Shown here one piece after another: positions 28,550-37,374 of a DNA stretch of 64,000 bases (positions within the stretch are counted from its first letter, which is position 1; each line of letters begins with the position of its first letter). Both the position numbers and the translations under genes were made by a program. The stretch is taken from NCBI RefSeq assembly GCF_001262605.1, contig NZ_LGTC01000001.1, positions 4,040,001 through 4,104,000 on the forward strand, given 5' to 3'. The notes below the pieces were generated by a model. The model searched no databases, was not told the origin of the DNA, and saw only the letters and a program-made list of their open reading frames with translations. This stretch comes from Pseudobacteroides cellulosolvens ATCC 35603 = DSM 2933 (GTDB taxonomy: Bacteria; Bacillota; Clostridia; Acetivibrionales; DSM-2933).

Positions 28550-28620
28550 ACTTAGTACTGTTTTGAAAATTACTCTGTTGTGGTAAAATAAATTTATAAA
28601 AGTGGAATGGCGGTGATAAT

Positions 28621-28899
28621 ATGAAATGGGAAGAAGTTAAAAATGCCCATCCTTCTGCATGGCTTTTGATTGAAGCAATAGAAGCACATACCGAAGGTGA
28701 AAACAGAATTATTGATAGGATGTCGGTTATTGATTCATTTCAAGATAAATCTAGCAAACCAGCACTTTTGAGATATTTGGAACTACACAAGAATTTTCCA
28801 GATAGAGAATTCTATGTTGTTCATAGTGAAAGAGAGCATCTTGATATAAAGGAACAAAAATGGGCAGGTCTAGGAGTGAGGGCACAAAATGAAGTTTGA
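28621..28899 (+). CDS. Hypothetical protein (92 aa) paired with the retropepsin-like gene
   Basis: No family was recognised. It is a small, charged, soluble protein beginning MKWEEVKNAHPSAWLLIEAI, with no membrane segment. GGCGGTGATAAT precedes the ATG. Its end overlaps the start of the next gene by 11 bases, so the two are translationally coupled and probably functionally linked. Confidence 0.75.
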   Translation: MKWEEVKNAHPSAWLLIEAIEAHTEGENRIIDRMSVIDSFQDKSSKPALLRYLELHKNFPDREFYVVHSEREHLDIKEQKWAGLGVRAQNEV

Positions 28900-29266
28900 A
28901 CTTAAATATGGAATCACTTTTATAAGTGCCATTTTTAAGCATGGTGATAAGGAAATTCTTATAGATAATATCGTTATTGATACTGGTTCAGGAGGAACAA
29001 TTTTATCCACTGAAATTGCATTTGAGTTAGGTCTTGAGGCTGAACAAAATGGTACCCTTCACAGGATACGCGGTGTTGGAGGTACAGAATTCGTTTATGA
29101 AAAAGCTATAGATTCCATTCAATTAGGAAATGTAGAAGTATGTAATTTCCAAATTCAGATTGGAGCAATGAACTATGGTTTTGGCATAAATGCTATCTTG
29201 GGAATGAATTTCTTAAATGCTGGAAAGCTACTAATTGATTGCGGAAATTTAGAAATTCGACAATAA
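28889..29266 (+). CDS. Retropepsin-like aspartic protease (125 aa)
   Basis: The active-site motif IVIDTGSGGTILS lies near residue 30, and a second conserved hydrophobic-Gly block (INAILGMNFL) near residue 105 matches the retroviral-type (clan AA) single-domain fold, which works as a dimer. There is no signal peptide, so it is cytoplasmic. The substrate is unknown. It overlaps the preceding 92-residue gene. GAGTGAGG serves as ribosome site. Confidence 0.82.
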   Translation: MKFELKYGITFISAIFKHGDKEILIDNIVIDTGSGGTILSTEIAFELGLEAEQNGTLHRIRGVGGTEFVYEKAIDSIQLGNVEVCNFQIQIGAMNYGFGINAILGMNFLNAGKLLIDCGNLEIRQ

Positions 29267-29778
29267 AGAAAAAAGAGAAACAGAACTATAGCAACCTGTC
29301 TGGCTCTCTGATATTCTCTGCTGGTCGTCAGAAAAGAAAGAGCTGGATTAATCCAGCCCAGTATTGTTAAATTTCATGTACCCTGCATTTCAGTTCTAAT
29401 AATATTGCATGAACTGCAAAAAGAAAAATATACATAAACTCCGCCTAAGATAAAATCAACACCAGCTATTATATTTCCAGAATATCCATATATTTCTCCA
29501 GTTAAAGTTGATATTCACCTCTTAGATTTATTGTAATCCTCTGTAAAAACTATTTATCCTATTTGGTACTTTGGAATTTCCAAAGCTATCAAATTTTAAT
29601 AGAACTTCCATTTTACCTATATTTGATACTATACAAATTAAAACAGCTATTTACTTAACTTATTTTGAATGTTAAAATTTACTTAACATAAGATTCCATA
29701 AAGCAAATTGAGACATTAAAAATTAATAATTGCTTTTATATTGAAAGTTAATTATTGTGAATTTATAGGTGGATTGAA
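29267..29778. other. Intergenic region
   Basis: About 510 bases. A 14-bp palindrome CTGGATTAATCCAG lies near 29342-29355. On the minus strand about 43 codons (GEIYGYSGNIIAGVDFILGG) look like a membrane-peptide remnant at 29390-29520. The last 150 bases are AT-rich and should hold the promoter of the RCC1-dockerin gene. Confidence 0.4.
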
Positions 29779-31953
29779 ATGAAAAACAGAATTTTAGTAT
29801 TTTTTTTGCTTTTTTCAATAGTTCTTACTCAGATATCTTCAAACTGCTTTGCACAAGATATAGTTGAACAAAGCTCTAATCAATTTAAATTTAAAGCTGT
29901 TTCTGCCGGTTCAAGCTTTTCAGTGGCGTTAAGGGAAGATGGGTCTGTCGTTGCCTGGGGACGCAATAATTATGGTCAGTGCCAAATTCCTGAAGGTTTA
30001 AAGGGTGTAAAAGCTATTGCTGCTGGTGAAAAACATGTGGTAGCATTAGAAGAAGATGGAACTGTTGTTGCCTGGGGAGATAATAGCATTGGACAGTGTA
30101 ATATCCCAGAAGGATTAACAAATGTAAAAGATATTTCAGTTGGATTTAATCATACAGTAGCATTAAAGGAAGACGGAACCGTAGTTGCTTGGGGAAGGAA
30201 TTTTAATGGTGAGTGCAATGTTCCAGAAGGATTAACAAATGTAAAGGCTATTGCTTCTGGCGGAGAATTCACTGTAGCATTAAAAGAAGATGGAACACTA
30301 ATAGCTTGGGAAAGAAATGATAGAAATCAGTGTCAAATTCCGGAGGGATTAACAAATGTAAAGACTATTGCGGCAGGATTTGCTTATACACTGGCATTAA
30401 AGGAAGATGGAACAATCGTAGCTTGGGGATCAAACAATAGTAAACAATGTGATATTCCAGAAGGATTGACTAATGTAACGGCTATTGCTGCCGGTTCAGA
30501 CCATTCAACAGCATTGAAAGAAGATGGGTCTGTTGTTGCTTGGGGTAGAAATGATTTAGGTCAGTGCGATATTCCTAGTGGATTAAATGACATAAAAACT
30601 GTTTCTAATGGCTATCACCATACAGTAGCATTAAAAGAAGATGGCACTATTGTTGCTTGGGGTTCTAACTTTGACGGTGAATGCAATAACTTAAGAGAGC
30701 TATTAGATGTAAATGTTATATCTTCTGCAGATTATCAAATACAAGCAATAAAAAATGATGGGTCCATTTTTACTTGGGGATTTAATAATGGCATGCCAAA
30801 AGGATTATCAAATGTTAAAGAAATTACAGGTGGTTATAAACATACGGTTGCATTGAAAAAAGATGGGACTATTGTTGCTTGGGGGGAAAATGATTATGGA
30901 CAGTGCAATGTTCCGGAAGGATTGACTAATGTAAAGGCTATAGCTGCTGGGGATTATCATACAGTAGCATTAAAGGAAAATGGGACTGTTCTCGCTTGGG
31001 GTTTTAATCTTGACGGACAGTGTAATGTTCCAGAAGGGTTAACCAATGTAAAAGCTATTGCTGCCGGATTTGGACATACACTGGCATTAAAGGAAGATGG
31101 GACTGTTGTTGTTTGGGGATGGAGCGAATATAATATTTGCGATATACCAAAAGGATTGACTAATGTAAAAGCTATTGATGCTGGACAAACATTTTCAATA
31201 GCATTAAAAGAAGACGGTACTGTTATTGCTTGGGGTAATAATAATAGAGGGCAATGCAATATTCCTACAGGGCTAAAAAATGTAAAAACTATTGCTGCTG
31301 GGGGAGAACATACAGTAGTTTTGAAGGATGATGGAACTATTGTTGCCTGGGGTTTTGATTTTGCTGGGCAGTCTTATGTTCCAAAAGGATTAACAGATGT
31401 AAAGGCTATTGCTGCTGGAAATTGCCATTCAATAGCATTTAAAAAAGACGGTACAATTATCGGATTTGGTCAAAGGAATTTCCTAATGCCGATTCTCAAT
31501 ACTTATCATAATATTGCAGGATTTGTCTCCCATGATTTTGATGAACCTTTTGAAAACTCTACCTTGAAGGAAGGGTTTAAAGTTGAGATATTAGGAACAA
31601 ATTTCTGTATTTACACTAATATTGATGGAAGTTTTAAAATATTAAATGTTCCATATAATTTTGAGGGATATACTGTTAGAATAAGCAAACCTGGTTACTT
31701 ATTTAGAGATATAAAAATTGTAGACTTGTACAAAAGTATAGGTTCTATTGATTCTCCTATTTTATTATTGGCTGGGGATAATAATGGTGATGGTTCAATT
31801 AACTTTGCAGATGTAGTGGAAATAGCAAAAGTATTTAATACTAATTCAAACAATGAAAATTACAAAGCTGATTGTGATATAAACAAAGATAATTCAATAA
31901 ATATAGCAGATGTTATAATTATTGCAAAACACTTCAATGAAACAAGCGGATAA
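29779..31953 (+). CDS. RCC1-repeat protein with X-module and dockerin (724 aa)
   Basis: Signal peptide (1-25), then about fourteen RCC1-type repeats of 37-38 residues (about 35-570; core AIAAGxxHTVALKEDGTVVAWG and CNVPEGLTNVK), enough for two seven-bladed propellers. An X-module follows (about 578-655: KEGFKVEILGT, VRISKPGYLFRDI), close to the CipA X-module, and then a dockerin (about 660-722: GDNNGDGSINFADVVEIAKV and CDINKDNSINIADVIIIAKH). It is exported and attached to a cohesin. No enzyme module is present; the propellers probably bind protein or glycan. A truncated paralogue start is at 32101. Confidence 0.9.
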   Translation: MKNRILVFFLLFSIVLTQISSNCFAQDIVEQSSNQFKFKAVSAGSSFSVALREDGSVVAWGRNNYGQCQIPEGLKGVKAIAAGEKHVVALEEDGTVVAWGDNSIGQCNIPEGLTNVKDISVGFNHTVALKEDGTVVAWGRNFNGECNVPEGLTNVKAIASGGEFTVALKEDGTLIAWERNDRNQCQIPEGLTNVKTIAAGFAYTLALKEDGTIVAWGSNNSKQCDIPEGLTNVTAIAAGSDHSTALKEDGSVVAWGRNDLGQCDIPSGLNDIKTVSNGYHHTVALKEDGTIVAWGSNFDGECNNLRELLDVNVISSADYQIQAIKNDGSIFTWGFNNGMPKGLSNVKEITGGYKHTVALKKDGTIVAWGENDYGQCNVPEGLTNVKAIAAGDYHTVALKENGTVLAWGFNLDGQCNVPEGLTNVKAIAAGFGHTLALKEDGTVVVWGWSEYNICDIPKGLTNVKAIDAGQTFSIALKEDGTVIAWGNNNRGQCNIPTGLKNVKTIAAGGEHTVVLKDDGTIVAWGFDFAGQSYVPKGLTDVKAIAAGNCHSIAFKKDGTIIGFGQRNFLMPILNTYHNIAGFVSHDFDEPFENSTLKEGFKVEILGTNFCIYTNIDGSFKILNVPYNFEGYTVRISKPGYLFRDIKIVDLYKSIGSIDSPILLLAGDNNGDGSINFADVVEIAKVFNTNSNNENYKADCDINKDNSINIADVIIIAKHFNETSG

Positions 31954-32100
31954 CTTCCAGCTCAATGGATACCAGGAAATATGTGATTAAAATAAAGTTA
32001 GAAACAAGTAACTACTTCAAAATAGCAGTTCATCGTTCATACTAAATATTCTTTTGGGATATTGATTATTGTAATAAAAAATACAAGATTAGAGTTCAAA

Positions 32101-32148
32101 ATGAAAAACAAAATAGTATTTTTCTTGATTTTCTCGCTAACATGTTAA
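32101..32148 (+). pseudogene. Signal-peptide remnant of a paralogue of the RCC1-dockerin gene
   Basis: Sixteen codons (MKNKIVFFLIFSLTC then TAA) closely resemble the first residues of the gene at 29779 (MKNRILVFFLLFS). What follows is a fragment of an unrelated gene on the other strand. Confidence 0.5.
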
Positions 32149-32195
32149 GTGTAACTCAAGAAAGGTCAGATTTAGTACAAATAGAGGACAAACTT

Positions 32196-32525
32196 AAAAA
32201 GTTCTCCAGTACCATTCCCACCATATGGCCAGTCCGTTCTATATCAATTGCCAAGATTCTATTTTGGCCTTCTTTGGATGCCCAGCCAGACCTGTACATC
32301 ATCCATAAAAAGGGAAGTTTAATCTATGTCATTCTTTGAATTTTAAAGTAAGTAACCGAATGTTCCTAGTTTTATTGCTTCATCTGCTATTTGGTTGTTG
32401 TAAGCTTGATATATTTTAATTGTTCTTTCATTATACTGAGCAAGTATTAATTTACTATTTATAATTTTTTCATTTTTATTCAAATATACTACCTCCATAC
32501 AAATATAGATAGAATAGGTTTCCAT
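32196..32525 (-). pseudogene. Broken DUF4291-family gene
   Basis: The N-terminal 60 codons (32525-32343) carry ILAQYNERTIKIYQAYNNQI then ADEAIKLGTFG. After a frameshift near 32345 the family hallmark continues as RMT-stop-IKLPFLWMMYRSGWA then SKEGQNRILAIDIERTG. DUF4291 proteins have RMTWIKPSFLWMMYRSGWA, so the Trp codon has become TAG. The C-terminal part is absent. The function of this family is unknown. Confidence 0.7.
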
Positions 32526-32602
32526 TGTACCCCCCCTGTGTTAGGATAGTTGTCGTGTGAGGGAAAATATGATAACCTCGTACAGAAGGAGTTATAAATA
32601 AT

Positions 32603-33115
32603 ATGAGAAAAAGAGTAACGACAACTTACACAGAAGAACAAAAGGAAGCTTTATTAAAACGCATGTTGCCTCCGCAAAATACACCTATCACGGTTGTCTC
32701 TGAGGAAACTGGTATCAGCAAATCAACATTGAATACATGGAAAAGAAAAGCTCAGGACGGGAAAAATGGAACCTCTCAAGCCTATAAAGTCGGCAAAGAT
32801 TTGTCATCAAAGGAGAAGTTCTTAATCGTAATGGAAACATATTCAATGCCCGAAATAAAGCTGGCTGAATATTGCAGAATAAAAGGCCTGTATGTTGAAC
32901 AAGTAAAAAAGTGGCGTGAAACCTGCATGGTAGCTAATGGGCAGGAGAATGAAATCTACAAAGATCTTAGAGCTGAATTGCAGGAAGATAAGAAAAAAAT
33001 TAAGATTCTTGAGAAAGATTTAAATAGAAAAGAAAAAGCTTTGGCAGAAACTGCAGCGTTATTGGTACTAAGAAAAAAATTAGGAGCGATTTTTGGGGAC
33101 CAAGAGGAAGAATGA
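32603..33115 (+). CDS. IS3-type transposase OrfA (170 aa)
   Basis: An N-terminal helix-turn-helix (ITVVSEETGISKSTLNTWKR) and a C-terminal coiled coil (about 120-155) are typical of IS3-group OrfA DNA-binding proteins. Preceded by AGAAGGAG. Its stop overlaps the OrfB start (ATGA), so OrfB is probably made by reinitiation rather than by the frameshift used in many IS3 elements. Confidence 0.85.
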   Translation: MRKRVTTTYTEEQKEALLKRMLPPQNTPITVVSEETGISKSTLNTWKRKAQDGKNGTSQAYKVGKDLSSKEKFLIVMETYSMPEIKLAEYCRIKGLYVEQVKKWRETCMVANGQENEIYKDLRAELQEDKKKIKILEKDLNRKEKALAETAALLVLRKKLGAIFGDQEEE

Positions 33116-34170
33116 TCAGCACCCAGAATCGCGTTACAATAATTGAGCTGATAACTGAAGCAGTAGAAGCAGGAGCCAGGATAAGTCCATGTTGTAATAT
33201 TGTTGGGATTACAATAAGAACTTACGAGAGGTGGATTTTCGGAGGAAATATTAATATAGATCAAAGACCTTTAGTAAAAAGACCTGAACCTAAAAACAAA
33301 CTTAGCAAGGATGAATATGAAAGTGTATTAAAGGTGTCAAATCTTCCGCAATACGCTGACTTGCCACCTTCCCAGATAGTCCCCTCAATCGCTGACAGAG
33401 GTATATATATAGCCTCGGAATCTACCTTTTATAGGATACTACGACATGAAAACATGCAAAATCACAGGGGCAGAAGCAAGTCCCCAGGAAAGGCTAAAGA
33501 ACCTGAAACACATATAGCATATGAACCCAACAAAGTATGGACTTGGGATATTACATACTTAAACACAAGCATTAGAGGTAGATACTACAAACTCTACATG
33601 ATAGTTGATATTTTCAGCCGCAAAATAGTTGGTTGGGAAGTCTGGGAAGATGAAACAGGAGAACATGCCAGTGAATTAGTTGAAAAAGCAGTAATTGCAG
33701 AAAATGCAAGAAATAACCTATTAGTACTCCACTCTGACAATGGAACTCCTATGAAAGCCTCCACGCTAAAATCAAAGCTTGAATTGTTAGGTGTAATGGC
33801 TTCTTATTCAAGGCCAAGGGTAAGTAATGACAATCCATATTCAGAGTCACTTTTCAGAACCTGCAAATACAGGTCTAATTACCCCTCAGAAGGATTTAGT
33901 GACATAGAAGAAGCACGGAAATGGGTAATGGAATTTGTAGAATGGTATAATAATATTCATTATCATAGTGGTATGAACTTTACAACGCCAAATTCAAGGC
34001 ATACAGGGGTTGCAGGAGAAATAATGGAAAACCGAAAGAAGGTGTATACTGCAGCTAAGGCACTACATCCTGAAAGATGGTCAAAAGGAATTCGAAACTT
34101 CTATTTACCAGAGTTTGCAGCATTGAATCCAATTGATGAAGAGAAAACTAAACTAAAATCAATAGGTTAA
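33112..34170 (+). CDS. IS3-type transposase OrfB, DDE integrase core (352 aa)
   Basis: Retroviral-integrase (rve) fold with the catalytic triad visible: Asp in VWTWDITYLNT, Asp in LVLHSDNGTPM, and Glu in NDNPYSESLFRTCKY with the expected spacing. The N-terminal HTH_21-like region is RGIYIASESTFYRILRHE. Full length without lesions, so this element could still move. Confidence 0.9.
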   Translation: MISTQNRVTIIELITEAVEAGARISPCCNIVGITIRTYERWIFGGNINIDQRPLVKRPEPKNKLSKDEYESVLKVSNLPQYADLPPSQIVPSIADRGIYIASESTFYRILRHENMQNHRGRSKSPGKAKEPETHIAYEPNKVWTWDITYLNTSIRGRYYKLYMIVDIFSRKIVGWEVWEDETGEHASELVEKAVIAENARNNLLVLHSDNGTPMKASTLKSKLELLGVMASYSRPRVSNDNPYSESLFRTCKYRSNYPSEGFSDIEEARKWVMEFVEWYNNIHYHSGMNFTTPNSRHTGVAGEIMENRKKVYTAAKALHPERWSKGIRNFYLPEFAALNPIDEEKTKLKSIG

Positions 34171-34614
34171 CTGCTAATAGAATTAAGCAGTGCTTTGTGG
34201 CGACGATTGCTGTAAAAAAGATTTAATAAGTGCGGTTTATAATGAGGAGTTCCTGTATGATAGCCTGTCAAGGCGTTAGACGCCTTTCCCTCATTGTTCA
34301 TTCTCCAGAGACATTCCTCGAGGGATAGGAGGCTGACCGCTTTGGCTAACTATTCATATAGGGGAGGCTTGTTGTAAACTGGATTCTTGTAAAATGTTTT
34401 TCCGCCTGAGGAGCCAGACATAATATTTATGAAATTTGAAGTAATCGGGAGAAAATGAGAGAAATGAATTTTCTTAAAAGCTATATAAAAACGCATAATA
34501 TTTAAAAAGCTAAATTGGAATATTGAGCTAAAACAATCAAATATGGGACTTGACCAAGGAATTCGGCAAGCAAAATATTTATTTTGTTTAATCAAGCAAA
34601 TCAAGCAATTAATT
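34171..34614. other. Remnant DNA between the IS3 element and the recombinase fragment
   Basis: About 440 bases with no supported gene. A short hairpin AGGCGTTAGACGCCT lies near 34270-34284. Two AATCAAGCA copies occur near 34598-34612, next to the truncated end of the recombinase gene. Confidence 0.35.
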
Positions 34615-35820
34615 TTAGGAATCATGATACACTTTGCTCGAATGTAAAACCTTTACACGACAACTGCCTTGACAAACGTCGAAGCTATTAAAGCCTTTTT
34701 TTAAAATATAATCACAAAGGTTGAAAACGCTATACTTGTATGATCTTACAGTACTATGTTCATGGAAACTTCTAATAAGCCAGCCGAAATAGCTCTCAAT
34801 TGCAGATTTGCACCAATCTGGATAACATGACATCCGATCAATCTTTGGAAAATACTTGTTATTAAATAAAATCTTTTCACCAGATATGTATTCACCTAAG
34901 ACTGCTAATACTCTACGCCATGCCAGACAGCTGTTACCTATTACTGGAGTTATAACGTCATACCAGATGGAAGCAATCTCAGGATTATAGTTTAGATCAT
35001 TTATTGATAAGAACACATATAAGGTGCGTATTGTATGACTTGCGTTTTTTAAGCTAGTGTAGGAATAACCATTATTATGATACAGTTCATTAATTGCTTC
35101 TAAATATCCTATCATTTCATCTGCACTACAAACTGGCTTGGATTGGCTTAGATACCGTATTCTCTCAATCTGTTTTGAGGAAAAACTTTGGATAACAGCT
35201 ACATATGGGAATACATCTTCATCCAAAATCATGCTATACGCTGCAGGGCAAAGTCTCTTTTCTTTACAGAAATCAAAGAACTGTCGTGCATGACTAAGTA
35301 ATATATATCTTGTGCCTTTGTTACAGTGAAAGCCATCTGCATATAAGAAAAGAAGATCATTATAGGATACCTCCTGAATATTTGAAGCTCCATGCTCATA
35401 GATTATTAATAAAATATCTGAAGCATATGTTTTTGCATTCTTTAAAGAACTCTTTGTATAATCTTGACTTCTAATCTCAAGATATGTATCAAGCAATTCT
35501 CTCCAAGAATTAGGAAGCTTGTCGTAACAGGGTTTAATTAGTAGTAGATGATCATTGATAACAGTCCCTGTTGCAATGAATTCTTCTAGTTGCTCCATAT
35601 ACTTCCAATAAACGTTAAAAGCCTGCCTAGTTTGATCTTTTTTTACTATCTTCATTAACCAGTGCCTAATAGTTTCGTGTGATAAAGATCTTTCCTGTTT
35701 TTTAAGATACGTGCCGAATTCCATATAACAAGTCTTATGAGACCTACGGCTAGACCAGCATACTTTTCGCTCTTTAAGTAGTTTCTGCAAGCCTTCTACA
35801 TATTCATAATACTGATTCAT
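34615..35820 (-). pseudogene. N-terminal part of a large tyrosine recombinase (401 codons)
   Basis: A long N-terminal region followed (about 335-390) by a SAM-like core-binding domain (AIESYFGWLIRSFHEHSTVR then YSVFNLCDYI). No catalytic Arg-His-x-x-Arg-Tyr block follows; the frame ends shortly after (VYHDS). The gene is therefore truncated at its 3' side near 34615. It begins 51 bases from the palindromic element end at 35871-35949, which is inserted in IS66 tnpB. GGAGG precedes the ATG. A catalytic C-terminus of such a recombinase is at 11438-11689. Confidence 0.7.
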
Positions 35821-35870
35821 AGAACCACCTCCTGTTTTTGATGATTCTATTATCCTATGTTACGACATTA

Positions 35871-35949
35871 TTATCCTCATCTTTTTAGCAACCAATCCTT
35901 CGTTTTCAACCTTTCACTAAAAAGATGAGGATAATAAAAAGATAAGCAT
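35871..35949 (-). repeat. Terminal inverted repeat of the recombinase element (left end copy)
   Basis: TTATCCTCATCTTTTTAG (35871-35888) faces CTAAAAAGATGAGGATAA (35917-35934), followed by TAAAAAGATAAGCAT. It is nearly identical to 11694-11772, differing at a few positions of the centre. It interrupts IS66 tnpB immediately beyond it. Confidence 0.75.
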
Positions 35950-35950
35950 A

Positions 35951-35999
35951 ATCCATATGCAATATATATACGATCAAAACCAGTAGCATCATTAAACAT
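35951..35999 (-). pseudogene. tnpB: 5' fragment of IS66 tnpB
   Basis: Starts ATG at 35999, overlapping the tnpA stop, and encodes MFNDATGFDRIYIAYG, the canonical IS66 Orf2 start, then runs into the recombinase-element end. The matching remainder (TDLHRGIDGLAG) is at 11774. Confidence 0.75.
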
Positions 36000-36357
36000 G
36001 GTGAATTACCTTTAGGACAGCCTCTAGTAATTTAGAACTGGTTTGATTCGCAAGTTCCAACCGGTAATCACCAGTACTTATAACCAAACCCGGTCTGAAC
36101 ATATCTGATTGAGAAGTTTCTTTATGACAAATATGAATCGGAAGTTCTGCAAAAACGGTTGGTTGTTCCTTTTCTGGTGCTTGTGCAGATGTACACAGCT
36201 CTTCTCGTACCCTCCGTTGCCAATAAAAAAATTGTTTTTCATCTACATTGTTTTCCTGACACCATGCCTTTACAGTCATACCACTAGTACGACATTCCCG
36301 GACAATGGGTGTCCATTTTGAAAGAAGGTATTGATGTTTTACTTTCCTGGTATCCAT
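35992..36357 (-). CDS. tnpA: IS66 accessory protein TnpA (121 aa)
   Basis: Full-length Orf1 of an IS66 element: a helix-turn-helix N-terminus (WTPIVRECRTSGMTVKAWCQ, FFYWQRRVREEL) and a short beta C-terminus. It belongs to the element interrupted at 35949, whose outer end probably lies near 36490 (TTAAGCGTAAAC on the minus strand). The gene itself is intact, but the element is not. Confidence 0.8.
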   Translation of the reverse strand: MDTRKVKHQYLLSKWTPIVRECRTSGMTVKAWCQENNVDEKQFFYWQRRVREELCTSAQAPEKEQPTVFAELPIHICHKETSQSDMFRPGLVISTGDYRLELANQTSSKLLEAVLKVIHHV

Positions 36358-36663
36358 CTTTAAATTCTCCTTTAAGGTTTTTCTAGTTTACTTGAAAAAC
36401 TCTTACGAGTTATTAAAGTAAACTATTATAGAAGAATTTTCTCATACATCTTAGCTCTTTGCGAGGTACTCATTGTTTACCGTTTACGCTTAACATAATG
36501 TTCAGTATACATTATTGATCCTATTCTATTGTTTATTGTTTTGTAAGCGTAAATTACATCATCACATAGTATAACAAGTACAAAGCTGATATAATCACGA
36601 ATGATTAGGTTGAAAAAGTCTAAAAAGTAATGAAACTTTTTCAACCAGAAATGGAGTGATTGT

Positions 36664-37017
36664 ATGAATACACAAAAAGTTGCAGAATAATATCGATTAT
36701 CACAATGGGCACAAGTAATTCAGGCACAACAGGAAAGTGGGCAAAGTATCAAGGATTTCTGTGAGTCTACAGGCATACGCAAAAACAAATACTTTTACTG
36801 GCAAAAGAAGTTACGAAGTGAGGCTTGCACTGAGCTTGCTAAGGCTGAAGAGTCAAGAAATATTGTGCCAAGCGGATGGATGCAGCTGGAATCTAAACAA
36901 ATGCAAGACATAAAAGAATCTTTGGATATTGAAATTAATGGCTTTCATATAACTTTTACGTCCGAGACCAATACTGAACTTCTAAAAAAAGCTTGTTGTA
37001 CACTGAGGTCGCTATGA
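36664..37017 (+). pseudogene. tnpA: IS66 tnpA with a nonsense codon at position 9
   Basis: Reads MNTQKVAE, then TAA at 36688-36690, then YRLSQWAQVIQAQQESGQSI and FYWQKKLRSE to a normal stop at 37015-37017. A single-base change from GAA to TAA explains it. Its stop overlaps the tnpB ATG. Confidence 0.85.
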
Positions 37018-37230
37018 TAAGATGGAGTGATAAATCTGTATATCTCTGTTGTGGCTATACCGATATGAGAAAATCCATTAACGGTATGACGATGCTGGTA
37101 AAGGAGAGTTTTTCCTTGGATCCTTTTGATGATGCACTATTTGTTTTTTGTAACAAAAGCAGAGACAGACTGAAGATCTTGGAATGGGACGGCGATGGAT
37201 TTTGGTTGTACTTTAAGCGTCTGGAACGAG

Positions 37231-37314
37231 GTTATGTTAAGACTTTCGTTATGTAAAGAAAAGCACAAGAATGAAATGTTTAAGCGGAAGTCTTAACGTA
37301 TATCTTTACATAAT
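37231..37314 (+). repeat. RIT left terminal inverted repeat
   Basis: 84 bases beginning GTTATGTTAAGACTTTCG. The reverse complement of 40639-40722 matches with two differences. Internal arms GTTAAGACTT and AAGTCTTAAC, plus GTTATGTAAAG and CTTTACATAA, are inverted repeats likely bound by the recombinases. Confidence 0.9.
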
Positions 37315-37374
37315 AAACTAAATATTGTAATCATAAGTCATCGCAATAAATAAAAAACGAGGAGGCGTTGATTT

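Larger units (their letters stand above)
27960..28620. other. Structured non-coding region
   Basis: No gene is supported. Holds the foldback at 28029-28130, a 14-bp perfect palindrome TTCGACGCGTCGAA (28402-28415) and a terminator-like hairpin at 28518-28549. The rest is AT-rich. Confidence 0.5.
32540..34230 (+). mobile_element. IS3-type insertion sequence, apparently intact genes
   Basis: Two overlapping transposase genes with an ATGA junction. The exact ends were not resolved: the left part shows GATAGTTGTCGTGTGAGGG, and possible weakly matching sequence GGCGACGATTGC is seen near 34200. Bounds are approximate. Confidence 0.6.

Noticed and set aside
36360-36542. Target duplication of the left-hand IS66 half
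   Set aside because: Its other end is not preserved after 11.9 kb, so no flanking pair can be compared.
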